Of a stretch of 64,000 nucleotides of DNA, positions 46,974 through 55,701 are shown in pieces. The stretch comes from Pyxidicoccus sp. MSG2 (GTDB lineage Bacteria; Myxococcota; Myxococcia; Myxococcales; Myxococcaceae). Under the pieces are notes generated by a model. That model worked only from the letters and a program-made list of their open reading frames with translations, was not told the DNA's origin and ran no database searches. Made by a program: the position numbers and the translations under genes. How positions within the stretch are numbered: the stretch's first letter is position 1; each line of letters begins with the position of its first letter. The stretch is from positions 682,001 through 746,000 of the forward strand of contig NZ_JAPNKC010000001.1 of the NCBI RefSeq assembly GCF_026626705.1, written 5' to 3'.

Positions 46974-47007
46974 GAAGGCCCTCTCGCCAGGGGGCGGGAG
47001 GGCCTTC
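46974..47007. terminator. Hairpin between convergent genes at 46.97-47.0 kb
   Basis: Arms GAAGGCCCTC (46974-46983) and GAGGGCCTTC (46998-47007) pair perfectly. It lies between a plus-strand gene and fdxA on the minus strand. T-tracts are poor on both sides, so Rho-independent activity is uncertain. Confidence 0.65.
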
Positions 47008-47031
47008 CAGGGACACGCCGGGGTGGGTGAC

Positions 47032-47367
47032 CTACTTGCCGGGCTTCGCCTCGAGCAAGCCGCGCTTGTCCTGCTTGTCCTTGAAGTCCTCTGCCTCGGG
47101 CAGCGGCTCCTTCTTCTCGGCGATGTTCGGCCACTTCGCGGAGAAGTCAGCGTTCAGCGGCTTGTACTCCTGCCACTTCGCGGGCAGCTCCGTCTCCGGG
47201 AAGATGGCCTTGGTGGGGCACACGGGCTCGCAAGCGCCGCAGTCGATGCACTCGTCCGGGTGGATGACCAGGAAGTTGGCACCTTCGTAGAAACAGTTGA
47301 CCGGGCACACCTCGACACAGTCGGTGTACTTGCACTTGATGCAAGGCTCGGCGACGACATAGGCCAT
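47032..47367 (-). CDS. fdxA: 7Fe ferredoxin (FdxA type)
   Basis: 111 residues. Cys 9, 12, 17, 21, 25, 40, 43, 46 and 50 reproduce the spacing of Azotobacter ferredoxin I shifted by one, so it should carry one 3Fe-4S and one 4Fe-4S cluster. The C-terminal extension (residues 60-111) is the usual FdxA tail. The opening [20 protein letters not shown] is characteristic. It is a low-potential electron carrier. GAGGAGA precedes the ATG. Confidence 0.95.
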   Translation of the reverse strand: MAYVVAEPCIKCKYTDCVEVCPVNCFYEGANFLVIHPDECIDCGACEPVCPTKAIFPETELPAKWQEYKPLNADFSAKWPNIAEKKEPLPEAEDFKDKQDKRGLLEAKPGK

Positions 47368-47475
47368 GAGAGATCTCCTCTAGAAGAATCTAGCGCGTCC
47401 GTGGGCGCGCACAGTAGTGGTTCAAGGTTGCGATGGCACCCTGAATCTGTGGCGCGGATGCGCCGGAATTCGGGG

Positions 47476-48564
47476 TCAGCCCAGCAGTCCCTGGGCCCGC
47501 AGCTGCTCGGCCACGAGGATGGCCCCGCGCGCGGCCCCCATCTTGGTGTTGTGGGAGACGAGCACGTACTTGAAGCCGTTCTCCAGCACGCCGTCCTCGC
47601 GCACGCGGCCCACCGTGGTGGCCATGCCGCCGTGGGTGTCGCGATCCAACCGGGGCTGCGGGCGGAAGGGATCATCCAGCACCTCAATCCACCGCGGGGG
47701 GGCGGACGGCAGGCCGCGAGCCACCTCGGCGCCCTTCCACTCGCGCATCGCCTGCACCACCTCGGCGACGGTGGCCTTCGCTCCCAGCGACACGAAGACG
47801 GACTCCGTGTGCCCCTCCATGACGGCCACGCGGGTGCACGTGCAGGACACCCGGACGTCATGCGGCGTGAGCGCCGCGCCGTCGGCCTTCAGGGCACCGA
47901 GGATCTTCTTCGTCTCCACCTCCACCTTGTGCTCCTCCTTGGGGATGTAGGGGATGACGTTGTCGAGGATGTCCAGGCCGATGACGCCCGGCGAGCGGCC
48001 GGCGCCGGACATGGCCTGCAGGCTGGTCATCAGCACGGCCTTCACGCCGAAGCGCTCGGCCAGCGGAGCCAGCGTCACGGCGAGGCCGGTGGTGGTGCAG
48101 TTGGGAATCGGAACGATGTAGCCCTTCCAGCCGCGCCGCTTCTGCTGCTCCCGAACGAGCGGGGCATGCGCGGCGTTGACGGGGGGAATGAGGAGCGGGA
48201 CGTCGTCCTCGTAGCGGAAGGCGCTGGCGGCGGAGAAGACGGGGATGTCCTTCGCCAGCCGGGGCTCCAGCTCGCGCGCGACGTCCGCCTCCACGGCGGA
48301 GAAGACCAGGTCGTAGTCCTTCGCCTGGAGCGAGTCACCGCTCACCACGGGCATGCGGGCCACGTCGGGCGACAGCGGCTCGGGGACGAACCAGGCCGTC
48401 ATGCCGTTGGCCGTCTTCAGGGCCTCCCCGTAGGCTTTGCCCGCCGAGCGAGGCGACGCGGCGAGGCCGGTCAGCTCGATGAACGGGTGGTCCTTCAGGG
48501 CCGCGATGAACTGCTGTCCGGCGAGCCCAGTGGCGCCGATGAGCGCCGCGCGAAGCCTGGCCAT
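47476..48564 (-). CDS. asd: Aspartate-semialdehyde dehydrogenase, archaeal/fungal type
   Basis: 362 residues from the ATG at 48564 (MARLRAALIGATGLAGQQ, NADP-binding start). It makes aspartate semialdehyde from aspartyl phosphate for lysine, threonine and methionine. The active-site Cys156 is in PNCTTTGLA, and the blocks SLQAMSGAGRSPGVIGLDIL and PYIPKEEHKVEVETKKILG are those of the archaeal/fungal subfamily; the E. coli-type enzyme reads differently. The gene stands alone between fdxA and a rhodanese. Confidence 0.9.
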   Translation of the reverse strand: MARLRAALIGATGLAGQQFIAALKDHPFIELTGLAASPRSAGKAYGEALKTANGMTAWFVPEPLSPDVARMPVVSGDSLQAKDYDLVFSAVEADVARELEPRLAKDIPVFSAASAFRYEDDVPLLIPPVNAAHAPLVREQQKRRGWKGYIVPIPNCTTTGLAVTLAPLAERFGVKAVLMTSLQAMSGAGRSPGVIGLDILDNVIPYIPKEEHKVEVETKKILGALKADGAALTPHDVRVSCTCTRVAVMEGHTESVFVSLGAKATVAEVVQAMREWKGAEVARGLPSAPPRWIEVLDDPFRPQPRLDRDTHGGMATTVGRVREDGVLENGFKYVLVSHNTKMGAARGAILVAEQLRAQGLLG

Positions 48565-48639
48565 GGGGGCATGTCTCCAGTGGAGGGTGAAGTCGGCCGC
48601 TCCATACACCCTTTGACGACGCGCTGCATCCACCCTGCT

Positions 48640-48993
48640 TCAGTGATGCAGGGCGACCTGGGGTGCGGAGGCATGGCGCTCGGTGGGGTAGCCCCCCGTC
48701 ACCCAGGCGCCGAGCCCCCCTTCGAGGCACACGGCCTCGCGCCCGCGCATGCGCAGCAGGCGGCAGATGCGGCGCGTGTCCCGTCCGTCCGGGGCGCAGC
48801 CACACAGGACGATGAGCTCATCGTCCGGGAGCATGTGGAGGTCGCGGGAGATTTCCGTGGGCGTCATCCTCAACGCGCCCGGGATGTGCAGCGCATAGCG
48901 TTCCCAATCCGACGGATCACGACAGTCGAGGACGAGCACTTCGTCGTCACCCAGACGCATGTACAGCTCGGCACAGACGATGGTGGGCTCCAC
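48640..48993 (-). CDS. Rhodanese-like domain protein
   Basis: 117 residues from a GTG at 48993. A single rhodanese domain: LVLDCRDPSDWERYALHIPGA near 20-40, active-loop region VLCGCAPDGRDTRR with Cys64 and Cys66, and LEGGLGAWVTGGYPTE near the end. Rhodaneses transfer sulfane sulfur to thiophilic acceptors; Cys66 would be the catalytic residue with loop APDGR. There is no signal peptide, so it is cytoplasmic. Confidence 0.88.
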   Translation of the reverse strand: MEPTIVCAELYMRLGDDEVLVLDCRDPSDWERYALHIPGALRMTPTEISRDLHMLPDDELIVLCGCAPDGRDTRRICRLLRMRGREAVCLEGGLGAWVTGGYPTERHASAPQVALHH

Positions 48994-49131
48994 GGGGACC
49001 TCCGCGGGGTCTTCTCCGGGAACCCGGAGCCCCGGGGGCCTCTTCCGTCCCGCTCGCCCGCCTGCCCCGCCGCACTGGCGGCGCGGGCATGCCGCACCGC
49101 GCCGCCCACCGTGAGCGCAATATTCCTACAG

Positions 49132-50283
49132 TCAGAGCCCGAGCTGCTTGGCGATGATTTCGTTCATCACCTCGCTGGTGCCGCCGCCGATGGGGCCCAG
49201 GCGCGCGTCGCGCCAGTGGCGCTGGATGTCGTACTCCATCATGTAGCCCGCGCCGCCGTGGAGCTGGAGGCACTCGTCCGCCACGCGGCAGGCCGTCTCG
49301 GTGGCGACCTTCTTCGCCATGGACGTCTGGGCGACGGCCCACTCGCCGGCCACGTGCAGGCGCAGCGCGTGGTACGTGAGCTGGCGCGCGCACTCGCGGG
49401 CGGTGAACAGGTCCGCCAGCTTGTGGCGCACCACCTGGAACTGGTTGAGCGACTGGCCGAAGGCGCGGCGCGACTTCACGTGCTCGAGCACCTTCTCCAG
49501 CATGTCGTCCATGGCGCCCACCGCCCCCAGGGCCAGCGACAGGCGCTCCCACTGGAAGTTGCCCATGATCTGCGAGAAGCCCTGCCCCTCCACGCCCAGC
49601 AGGTTCTCCGCGGGCACGCGGCAGTCCTCGAAGAACAGCTCCGCGGTGTCCGAGGCGCGCCAGCCCACCTTCTTCAGCTTGCGGCCCACGCTGAAGCCCG
49701 GCGTGCCCTTCTCCACCACGAATATGGACAGGCCCTTGTGGCCCGCGGCCGGGTCCGTCTTCACGGCCAGCACCACGAAGTCCGCGCGCACCCCGTTGGT
49801 GATGTACGTCTTGGAGCCGTTGAGGACGTAGGAGTCACCGTCGCGCCGCGCGGTGGTGCGCAGGCCCGCCACGTCCGAGCCGGCGTCGGGCTCGGTGATG
49901 CCCAGCGCGCCAATCTTCTCTCCTCGGATGGCGGGGGTGAGCCAGCGGCGCTTCTGCGCGTCCGTGCCGAAGAGGTGGATGGGGCCGGTGGAGATGGTGA
50001 ACTGCGCCCCGAGCCCGGCGGACACCCCCCCGGAGCCGCAGCGGCCCAGCTCCTCCAGGAGCACCGCCTCGTAGAGCTCTCCAGCCGCCGAGCCCCCGTA
50101 CTCCACCGGGTACTTCAGCCCGAGGAACCCCAGCTCGCCGAAGCGCGTGAAGAGCGCTCGGGGGAACTCCTCCCGCTCCTCCCACTCGGCGACGAACGGG
50201 AGGATTTCCTTGTCCACCACGGCCCGCACCGTGCGGCGGAACGCGTCATGCTCTTCCAGGTACAGCCCGTGGCCATGCAGCAT
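49132..50283 (-). CDS. Acyl-CoA dehydrogenase
   Basis: 383 residues from the ATG at 50283, preceded by GAGGTG; a GTG at 50298 is the alternative. FAD-dependent alpha,beta-oxidation of acyl-CoA. Signatures GALGITEPDAGSDVAGLRTT, the FAD-binding ITNGVRADF and the C-terminal QLHGGAGYMMEYDIQRHWRD with GGGTSEVMNEIIA are intact. The subfamily cannot be set by eye (short-, medium- or branched-chain). No ETF or hydratase gene is adjacent. Confidence 0.93.
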   Translation of the reverse strand: MLHGHGLYLEEHDAFRRTVRAVVDKEILPFVAEWEEREEFPRALFTRFGELGFLGLKYPVEYGGSAAGELYEAVLLEELGRCGSGGVSAGLGAQFTISTGPIHLFGTDAQKRRWLTPAIRGEKIGALGITEPDAGSDVAGLRTTARRDGDSYVLNGSKTYITNGVRADFVVLAVKTDPAAGHKGLSIFVVEKGTPGFSVGRKLKKVGWRASDTAELFFEDCRVPAENLLGVEGQGFSQIMGNFQWERLSLALGAVGAMDDMLEKVLEHVKSRRAFGQSLNQFQVVRHKLADLFTARECARQLTYHALRLHVAGEWAVAQTSMAKKVATETACRVADECLQLHGGAGYMMEYDIQRHWRDARLGPIGGGTSEVMNEIIAKQLGL

Positions 50284-50436
50284 CTCGGAACACCTCACTG
50301 CCGGGGCCTGTGCGCACCCGGGGTGGAACCTTCTTGATTGCGCGCGTCATCGTAGCGGGACGCGTTGCATCCACGCTGCTGTTGGATCCTTGACCGGGCG
50401 GTGGCCCGCTGCGTATAAAGCCGACCCCATCCTCTC

Positions 50437-50508
50437 GGCGCCATAGCCAAGTGGTAAGGCAAAGGTCTGCAAAACCTTCATTCCCCGGTTCGAATCCGGG
50501 TGGCGCCT
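50437..50508 (+). tRNA. tRNA-Cys (anticodon GCA)
   Basis: Acceptor GGCGCCA pairs with TGGCGCC, discriminator T. The anticodon stem AAGGT/ACCTT holds loop CTGCAAA, and the T-arm is CCCCGGTTCGAATCCGGG. The 3' CCA is not encoded. Confidence 0.95.
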
Positions 50509-50517
50509 CAAAGACAA

Positions 50518-50552
50518 AGGCCCGATGCGGAAGTCGCTTCCGCATCGGGCCT
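50518..50552. terminator. Strong terminator after tRNA-Cys, probably bidirectional
   Basis: A perfect 16-bp stem (AGGCCCGATGCGGAAG with CTTCCGCATCGGGCCT) around a 3-base loop. On the plus strand CGTCATTTT follows; on the minus strand TTTGTCTTT follows, so it can serve both tRNA-Cys and the beta-helix gene. Confidence 0.9.
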
Positions 50553-50616
50553 CGTCATTTTCCACCGCTGAAGTCCGCGGCCCGGCTCCCTCGCAGGTGA
50601 GCCGGGCGGGCCGCCG

Positions 50617-52275
50617 TCAGCAGCCCATTTCCACCGCGCCGATGTCCGGGCTCGCGCCGCAGAAGGGCAGGCCCACGTCGGCGCCGCGGTCCACCGCCGC
50701 GACGCCCGGGGCGAAGGCCTCGCCGAGGTCCGGCGAGGCGGCGGTGGAGGTGGTGTCGCCGGCGGCGGCCTTGAACTGCTCCAGCCCCTGGAGCGCTCCG
50801 TTCTGCTTGAACTGCGCGCCGGCCGGGAAGAGGTTGGCCCCCATCTTCATGCCCGGGGCCTGACCGCCGAGGTCCACCGCGAGGGGCGCGGTGTCCACGA
50901 TGTTGTTCTGCACCACCGGGGCCTGCGTGGGCCCGCCGGTGCCGTGGCCGATGATGAGCGCCGTGGACACGCGCGCAATCGTGTTGTTGACCACCACCGT
51001 GCCGCTGGAGTTCTCCAGACGGATGCCGGTGCCCTCACCGCCGCCGACGTTGGAGATGTCGTGCACGCGGTTGCGCCGGACGACGATGCCGGTGGGCACG
51101 GGGCCCTCGTGGTTGCCGCCCACGGAGATGCCCTTGGCGGAGTCGTAGATTTCGTTGTCCTCCACCGTCACGTTGCGCGCGGAGTAGTGCACCACCACCA
51201 CGTCCCCCTTCGCCGTGGACGTCGGGCGGAACTGGTGCATGCGGTTGTTGCGGATGACGACGTTGTGGCACGTCTTGATGTCCACCGCGTTCTCCCGGTT
51301 GGCGTAGAAGTGGTTGTTCTCCACCACCAGGCCATCCGCGGGGGGCAGCGAGCTGAAGCCCTCGGGCCCCAGGCACTGCACGGAGTCACCCGAGTTGTCG
51401 TGGATGTCGTTGTTGCGCACGGTGATGTCGTGCGACGTCGGCTGCACCACCACGCCGTGCGAGTCCTTGTTGCCGGTGTTCCGCACGAAGTCGTGGATGT
51501 GGTTGTTCTCGATGGTGGCGCCGGTGGCGTTGCCATAGGTCGTCACGCCGGCCCCGCCGCCGCCATGGTGCAGCTCCGAGTTGGCCAGCACCGAGCCCTG
51601 CACGTTGCCCTCGAAGGTGACGGCGAAGAAGGCCTGGCCCTGGACGTCCAGGTCGAAGCCGTCGATGACCCAGTTGGGGCGGCGCACCTGCACGAGCGCG
51701 CCTCCGCCGTTGCCGGGGATGATGTGCGGGCGGCCCTCGCCCTGGAGCGTAATCTTCGCCTCCGGGGTGCCCGCCTTGGCGTTGTCTCCGAGGACGATGC
51801 GCTCGTTGTAGTCGCCCGCGAGCACGCGGATGACCTCGCCGGGGTTGGCCTGGGTGATGGCCCTGGCGATGGTGCGGAAGGGCTGCGCGGCGCTGCCGTC
51901 GCCGGCGTCGTTGCCGGACGGGCTCACCACCCACTCACGGGAGAACGTGGGAGTCACGGCGGGCATCAGCGCAGCGGCCGAGACGCCCGGCTGGGGGCCC
52001 GGCTCGGCGATGTTCGCATGGTCCGCGTGCTCGGGCAGGGACTCCACCGGCGTGTTCGGCACCGGCTGCACGCCCAGGGGCGGCTCCATGCCGGGAGTCG
52101 TGGGCGCGCCAGGGGTGGCGGGCGTGCCGGGCTCCGTGGGGGCGGGAGCGGGCGTCGGCGCGGGCGCCGACGGAGCGCCGGGGAACCCGGGAATGGGGAA
52201 CAGCCCGCCGTCGGCGTGGGCAGTCGCGCCGAGCATGAGCAGGCTCGCGGCCAGGGCGGCCGTCGGGGTCTTCAT
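50617..52275 (-). CDS. Exported right-handed beta-helix protein
   Basis: About 552 residues from the ATG at 52275 (an ATG at 52308 is possible). Sec signal ALAASLLMLGATAHA, then a Pro/Ala/Thr-rich linker of about 60 residues. From about 115, a DUF1565-like opening (WVVSPSGNDAGDGSAAQPFR) leads into parallel beta-helix repeats with many Asn-ladder turns (VVENNHFYANREN, VVIRNNRMHQF, VTVEDNEIYDS). Such folds bind or cut polysaccharides; no lyase active site is recognised. Surface or matrix association is likely. Confidence 0.88.
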   Translation of the reverse strand: MKTPTAALAASLLMLGATAHADGGLFPIPGFPGAPSAPAPTPAPAPTEPGTPATPGAPTTPGMEPPLGVQPVPNTPVESLPEHADHANIAEPGPQPGVSAAALMPAVTPTFSREWVVSPSGNDAGDGSAAQPFRTIARAITQANPGEVIRVLAGDYNERIVLGDNAKAGTPEAKITLQGEGRPHIIPGNGGGALVQVRRPNWVIDGFDLDVQGQAFFAVTFEGNVQGSVLANSELHHGGGGAGVTTYGNATGATIENNHIHDFVRNTGNKDSHGVVVQPTSHDITVRNNDIHDNSGDSVQCLGPEGFSSLPPADGLVVENNHFYANRENAVDIKTCHNVVIRNNRMHQFRPTSTAKGDVVVVHYSARNVTVEDNEIYDSAKGISVGGNHEGPVPTGIVVRRNRVHDISNVGGGEGTGIRLENSSGTVVVNNTIARVSTALIIGHGTGGPTQAPVVQNNIVDTAPLAVDLGGQAPGMKMGANLFPAGAQFKQNGALQGLEQFKAAAGDTTSTAASPDLGEAFAPGVAAVDRGADVGLPFCGASPDIGAVEMGC

Positions 52276-52427
52276 CCGCTTCAAGCAGTTGCCTCGTCGA
52301 TTTCGCATGAGCAGGGGCAACGCGGGAGCCGATGCGTTGTATTCACCCCAAGTGGAGGCAATCCAGGCGCCCCGGCGGGCGTCCGGCCGTGACAGCCCAC
52401 GGGGCCGCGACTACGGTGGCGCCCTCC

Positions 52428-54266
52428 GTGCGACTCGCCGTCCCGCTGCTCCTTGCCGCCCTCCTGCTCTCCGCGTGCGCGGCCCCGAAGCCCGCGTCCG
52501 GCCGCGTTCCCTCCCCCTCGAGCGGACAGGCGGGCGCTCCTCCGGACGGAGGCGCGGCCTCCGCGGACGCCCGCCCTCCCGACGCTGGCGCCCTCGAAGA
52601 CTCCGACGGAGGCGCGGACGCCCGCCCTCCCCTCGCCGGAGCCTCCGATGGCGGCGCCGACGCGGGCCCGGGTCTCCCGGGACTGGAAGACCCGCTGGCG
52701 CAGGGCATCCCCGGGCCGGGAGACCTCAAGCGGCTCGATTTCCGCGGCGGCGAGCCGCGCATCCCCATCCGGCTGATGGAGGGCCGGCGCGAGGTGACGT
52801 TCTCCTCGCGGGGCCGCATGCGGCTGCGCTTCGGCGGGCCCGACGACAAGGTGCTGGACGCGGCGGCCGGCACGCGCTGGTCGGTGCGCGTGACGCAGGG
52901 AGAGCCGGCGGTGCTCACCGCACGCGTGCAACTGGGCGAGTTCCGCATCGCCGACCGCGAGGGGCTGAACGCGGCCCAGGAGCAGTGGCGCGCGCGCGGA
53001 ATCGCCGTGCGCGCGCACGTGCTGGGCGCGGTGTACGGCATCGCCGGCAAGGTCATCGACAACCGGCGCTACCTGCTCCTGGTGGACGAAGCACTCCCCC
53101 CCGACGCCGCGAGCCGCAAGCAGGCCTCGCTGCTGCGCGAGTACGGCGTGAGGACCACGCTCTTCGAGGAGGTGCGCACGCCCGCGAGCGCCATCCTCGA
53201 GCTGCGCGACGAGTCCGGCGTGGTGGTGGGGCTGGCGCAGGACCGGCTGGACGCGGAGACGCCGGATGGCGCGGGCTTCGACGTGCGGCAGGTGGAGTAC
53301 GGCGTGGGCTACGACTTCCACGGCTTCGAGGACCGCACCTTCCGGGGCGCCCTCCAGCTGGTGGTGGACCGCGCCGGCAAGCTGGCGGTGGTGAACGTGG
53401 TGCCCCTGGAGGACCTGCTGAAGGGGCTGGTGCCGTCCGAAATCTTCGCGCGCGCCCACCCGGAGGCGCTCAAGGCGCAGGCCGTCACCGCCCGGGGCGA
53501 GCTGCTGGCCAAGGTGGGCATCAAACACCTGGCGGACCCGTACCTCCTCTGCTCGGAGCAGCACTGCGCGGTGTACCGGGGGCGCACCGGCGAGGTGGCC
53601 AGCACCACCGCCGCCGTGGAGGCCACCCGGGGCGAGGGGCTCTTCAGCCAGGACGGGCGACTGGTGGACTCCGTCTACAGCGCCGTGTGCGGCGGCCACA
53701 CGGAGGACAACGACGTGGTGTGGGGCGGCCCGCCGGACCCCAGCCTGCGCGGGCGCCCGGACGTGCTGCCCTCGGCGGGCCGCTACCCGCTCCCCGCGCA
53801 CCTGGAGGAATGGCTCGCGGCCACCGACCTGCCTGCCGCCTGCCGGCTGTCCAGCTTCGCGCAGCCCAGCAAGTTCCGGTGGGAGAAGCGCTTCACGGCC
53901 GAGCAGGTGAACGCCCTCACCCGCCACCTGGGCATCGGCCGGGTGCAGGCCCTGGCCTTCTCCGAGCGCGGGGTGTCCGGACGGGCCCGGGTGCTGACGC
54001 TGTCCGGGGACCAGGGGGCCACGCAGATTCGGGGTGAACTGAACATCCGCCGCCTCTTCGGGATGCTCAACAGCAGCATGGCGGTGGTGGAGGCCGAGCG
54101 GGACGTCGAGGGCCAGATTACCGGCTGGCTTTTCCGTGGCGGCGGGTGGGGCCACGGGGTAGGGATGTGCCAGACAGGCGCCATCGGCCGGGCGGAGGCC
54201 GGGCAGCGCTACCAGGACATCCTCCGTCACTACTTCAACGGCGCCGAGGTGGCCCCCATTTATTGA
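52428..54266 (+). CDS. SpoIID/LytB domain lipoprotein
   Basis: 612 residues if translation starts at the GTG at 52428, which puts a lipobox (LLLSACAAP) after a short signal; an in-frame GTG at 52389 is an alternative. A low-complexity Asp/Pro/Ala/Gly linker (repeats of DGGADARPP-type units) precedes the SpoIID/LytB domain: VVNVVPLEDLLKGLVPSEI, AHPEALKAQAVTARGELLA, YSAVCGGHTEDND and the C-terminal RGGGWGHGVGMCQTGA. SpoIID is a peptidoglycan lytic transglycosylase acting on denuded glycan strands. In this Gram-negative host a role in envelope remodelling, perhaps sporulation, is plausible. Confidence 0.9.
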   Translation: MRLAVPLLLAALLLSACAAPKPASGRVPSPSSGQAGAPPDGGAASADARPPDAGALEDSDGGADARPPLAGASDGGADAGPGLPGLEDPLAQGIPGPGDLKRLDFRGGEPRIPIRLMEGRREVTFSSRGRMRLRFGGPDDKVLDAAAGTRWSVRVTQGEPAVLTARVQLGEFRIADREGLNAAQEQWRARGIAVRAHVLGAVYGIAGKVIDNRRYLLLVDEALPPDAASRKQASLLREYGVRTTLFEEVRTPASAILELRDESGVVVGLAQDRLDAETPDGAGFDVRQVEYGVGYDFHGFEDRTFRGALQLVVDRAGKLAVVNVVPLEDLLKGLVPSEIFARAHPEALKAQAVTARGELLAKVGIKHLADPYLLCSEQHCAVYRGRTGEVASTTAAVEATRGEGLFSQDGRLVDSVYSAVCGGHTEDNDVVWGGPPDPSLRGRPDVLPSAGRYPLPAHLEEWLAATDLPAACRLSSFAQPSKFRWEKRFTAEQVNALTRHLGIGRVQALAFSERGVSGRARVLTLSGDQGATQIRGELNIRRLFGMLNSSMAVVEAERDVEGQITGWLFRGGGWGHGVGMCQTGAIGRAEAGQRYQDILRHYFNGAEVAPIY

Positions 54267-54386
54267 GACCGGAGGGGGCTGCTCATGCGTACCAGTGCAC
54301 GTCTCGCGAATCTCCTCCCCTGCCCGCCTGTTCTGCCGCGAACGGGACGGGACTAGATCGCCGGCCCGGAGGTTTATCATCGCGCC

Positions 54387-55628
54387 GTGAGCACGGGTTC
54401 TTCTCCTACAGACTGGCGCCGCCGCCGGCGGCAGGGCTCCTCGTGGCGCGTCGTCGCCGCGGTGGTGCTCGCCCTGCTGCTGCACGGCGCCTACCTGGGG
54501 GCCGTGCTGCTCACGGGCAGCCTCGCGCCCTCCCGGGACAAGCGGCCCGCGAAGCCCACCTCCGTGGCCGTCCGCCCGCTCACCGCCGAGCAGTGGGCGA
54601 AGAACCGGGGGCCCGTGGACCCGCGCTCGAAGTCGCAGATGTCCGAGCCCCGCCGCGTCAAGGAGAAGAAGGAAGAGGAGAAGAAGCCCGAGGACAAACC
54701 CAAGGGCCAGGTGGTGGACGTCGCGCCGGGCAACGACAAGGTGGACCCGAACGCGAAGTACCTCGCCGAGAGCGACAACCAGGTGGACAAGGAGACGCGC
54801 GCCCGGGAGCAGACGCCCTTCTACCGCAACGCCATGCCGCAGCGGACGGCGCCGCAGTCCCAGGACGGCACGGACGCCCGGCAGGAGCAGGCGCCGCGCA
54901 TCGCCGGCAACAACGGCCTGGGCAACGACGAGAAGCCCGCGGCCGAGGCCCGCCAGAAGTCCGCCCTCGAGCTTCCCGACGCGCGCCGCAAGAACGAGGT
55001 GGCCGTGAAGACGGACCCCAACACGCGGGGGCCGGGCGTCGTGGTGAACAACCAGAACGAGAGCGACGAGATGGTGGGCAACTCGAAGCGCCTGAAAATC
55101 CAGCCGGGCGTGGGAGGCGAAGAGGAGGGCTCGGCCGGGCGCGCGGGCGCGCCGGGCATGGCCGCGCTGCAGCCCTCGCGCGCCGTCATGGACAAGGTGC
55201 TGGGCGCCGCCCCCAATGACCACCTGGACGACGCGGACGAGGGCGACGCCACCATGCTCAACACGCGCGAGTGGAAGTACGCCAGCTTCTTCAACCGCGT
55301 GAAGCAGAGCGTGGGCATGCACTGGAACCCCAACGAGCAGATGCGCCGCAGAGACCCCACCGGGGCCACCTTCTCCGGGAAGGACCGCTACACGCTGCTG
55401 ACGATTACGCTCGACGAGAAGGGCCAGCTGAAGGACGTCCAGGTGGAGAAGAGCAGCGGCCTGGACTTCCTGGACCTGGAGGCCGTGTCCTCCTTCAAGC
55501 GCGCGCAGCCCTTCCCCAACCCGCCGCCGGGCCTCTTGAGCCAGGACGCGGAGGTGAAGTTCCAGTTCGGCTTCTTCATGGAGATGGGCGGCGGCCCGCG
55601 CATGCGGCTGTTCCGCGGGCCGAACTGA
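54387..55628 (+). CDS. TonB-family energy-transducer-like protein
   Basis: 413 residues from a GTG. One N-terminal membrane span (VVAAVVLALLLHGAYLGAVLL), a long charged, disordered periplasmic region (KEKKEEEKKPEDKPK, then Asn/Asp/Gln-rich), and a C-terminal TonB-like domain (about 320-410; RYTLLTITLDEKGQLKDVQV, then GLDFLDLEAVSSFKRAQPF). TonB proteins couple ExbBD proton flow to outer-membrane receptors. No exbB, exbD or receptor gene is adjacent, so it may serve a separate complex. Confidence 0.85.
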   Translation: MSTGSSPTDWRRRRRQGSSWRVVAAVVLALLLHGAYLGAVLLTGSLAPSRDKRPAKPTSVAVRPLTAEQWAKNRGPVDPRSKSQMSEPRRVKEKKEEEKKPEDKPKGQVVDVAPGNDKVDPNAKYLAESDNQVDKETRAREQTPFYRNAMPQRTAPQSQDGTDARQEQAPRIAGNNGLGNDEKPAAEARQKSALELPDARRKNEVAVKTDPNTRGPGVVVNNQNESDEMVGNSKRLKIQPGVGGEEEGSAGRAGAPGMAALQPSRAVMDKVLGAAPNDHLDDADEGDATMLNTREWKYASFFNRVKQSVGMHWNPNEQMRRRDPTGATFSGKDRYTLLTITLDEKGQLKDVQVEKSSGLDFLDLEAVSSFKRAQPFPNPPPGLLSQDAEVKFQFGFFMEMGGGPRMRLFRGPN

Positions 55629-55701
55629 AGCCGGGCACGGGTGAGCATCCGGCCTCACGAGTTCTCGCGGCCGGACGGGCTTCCCACTACCCTGCCGCGT
55701 C

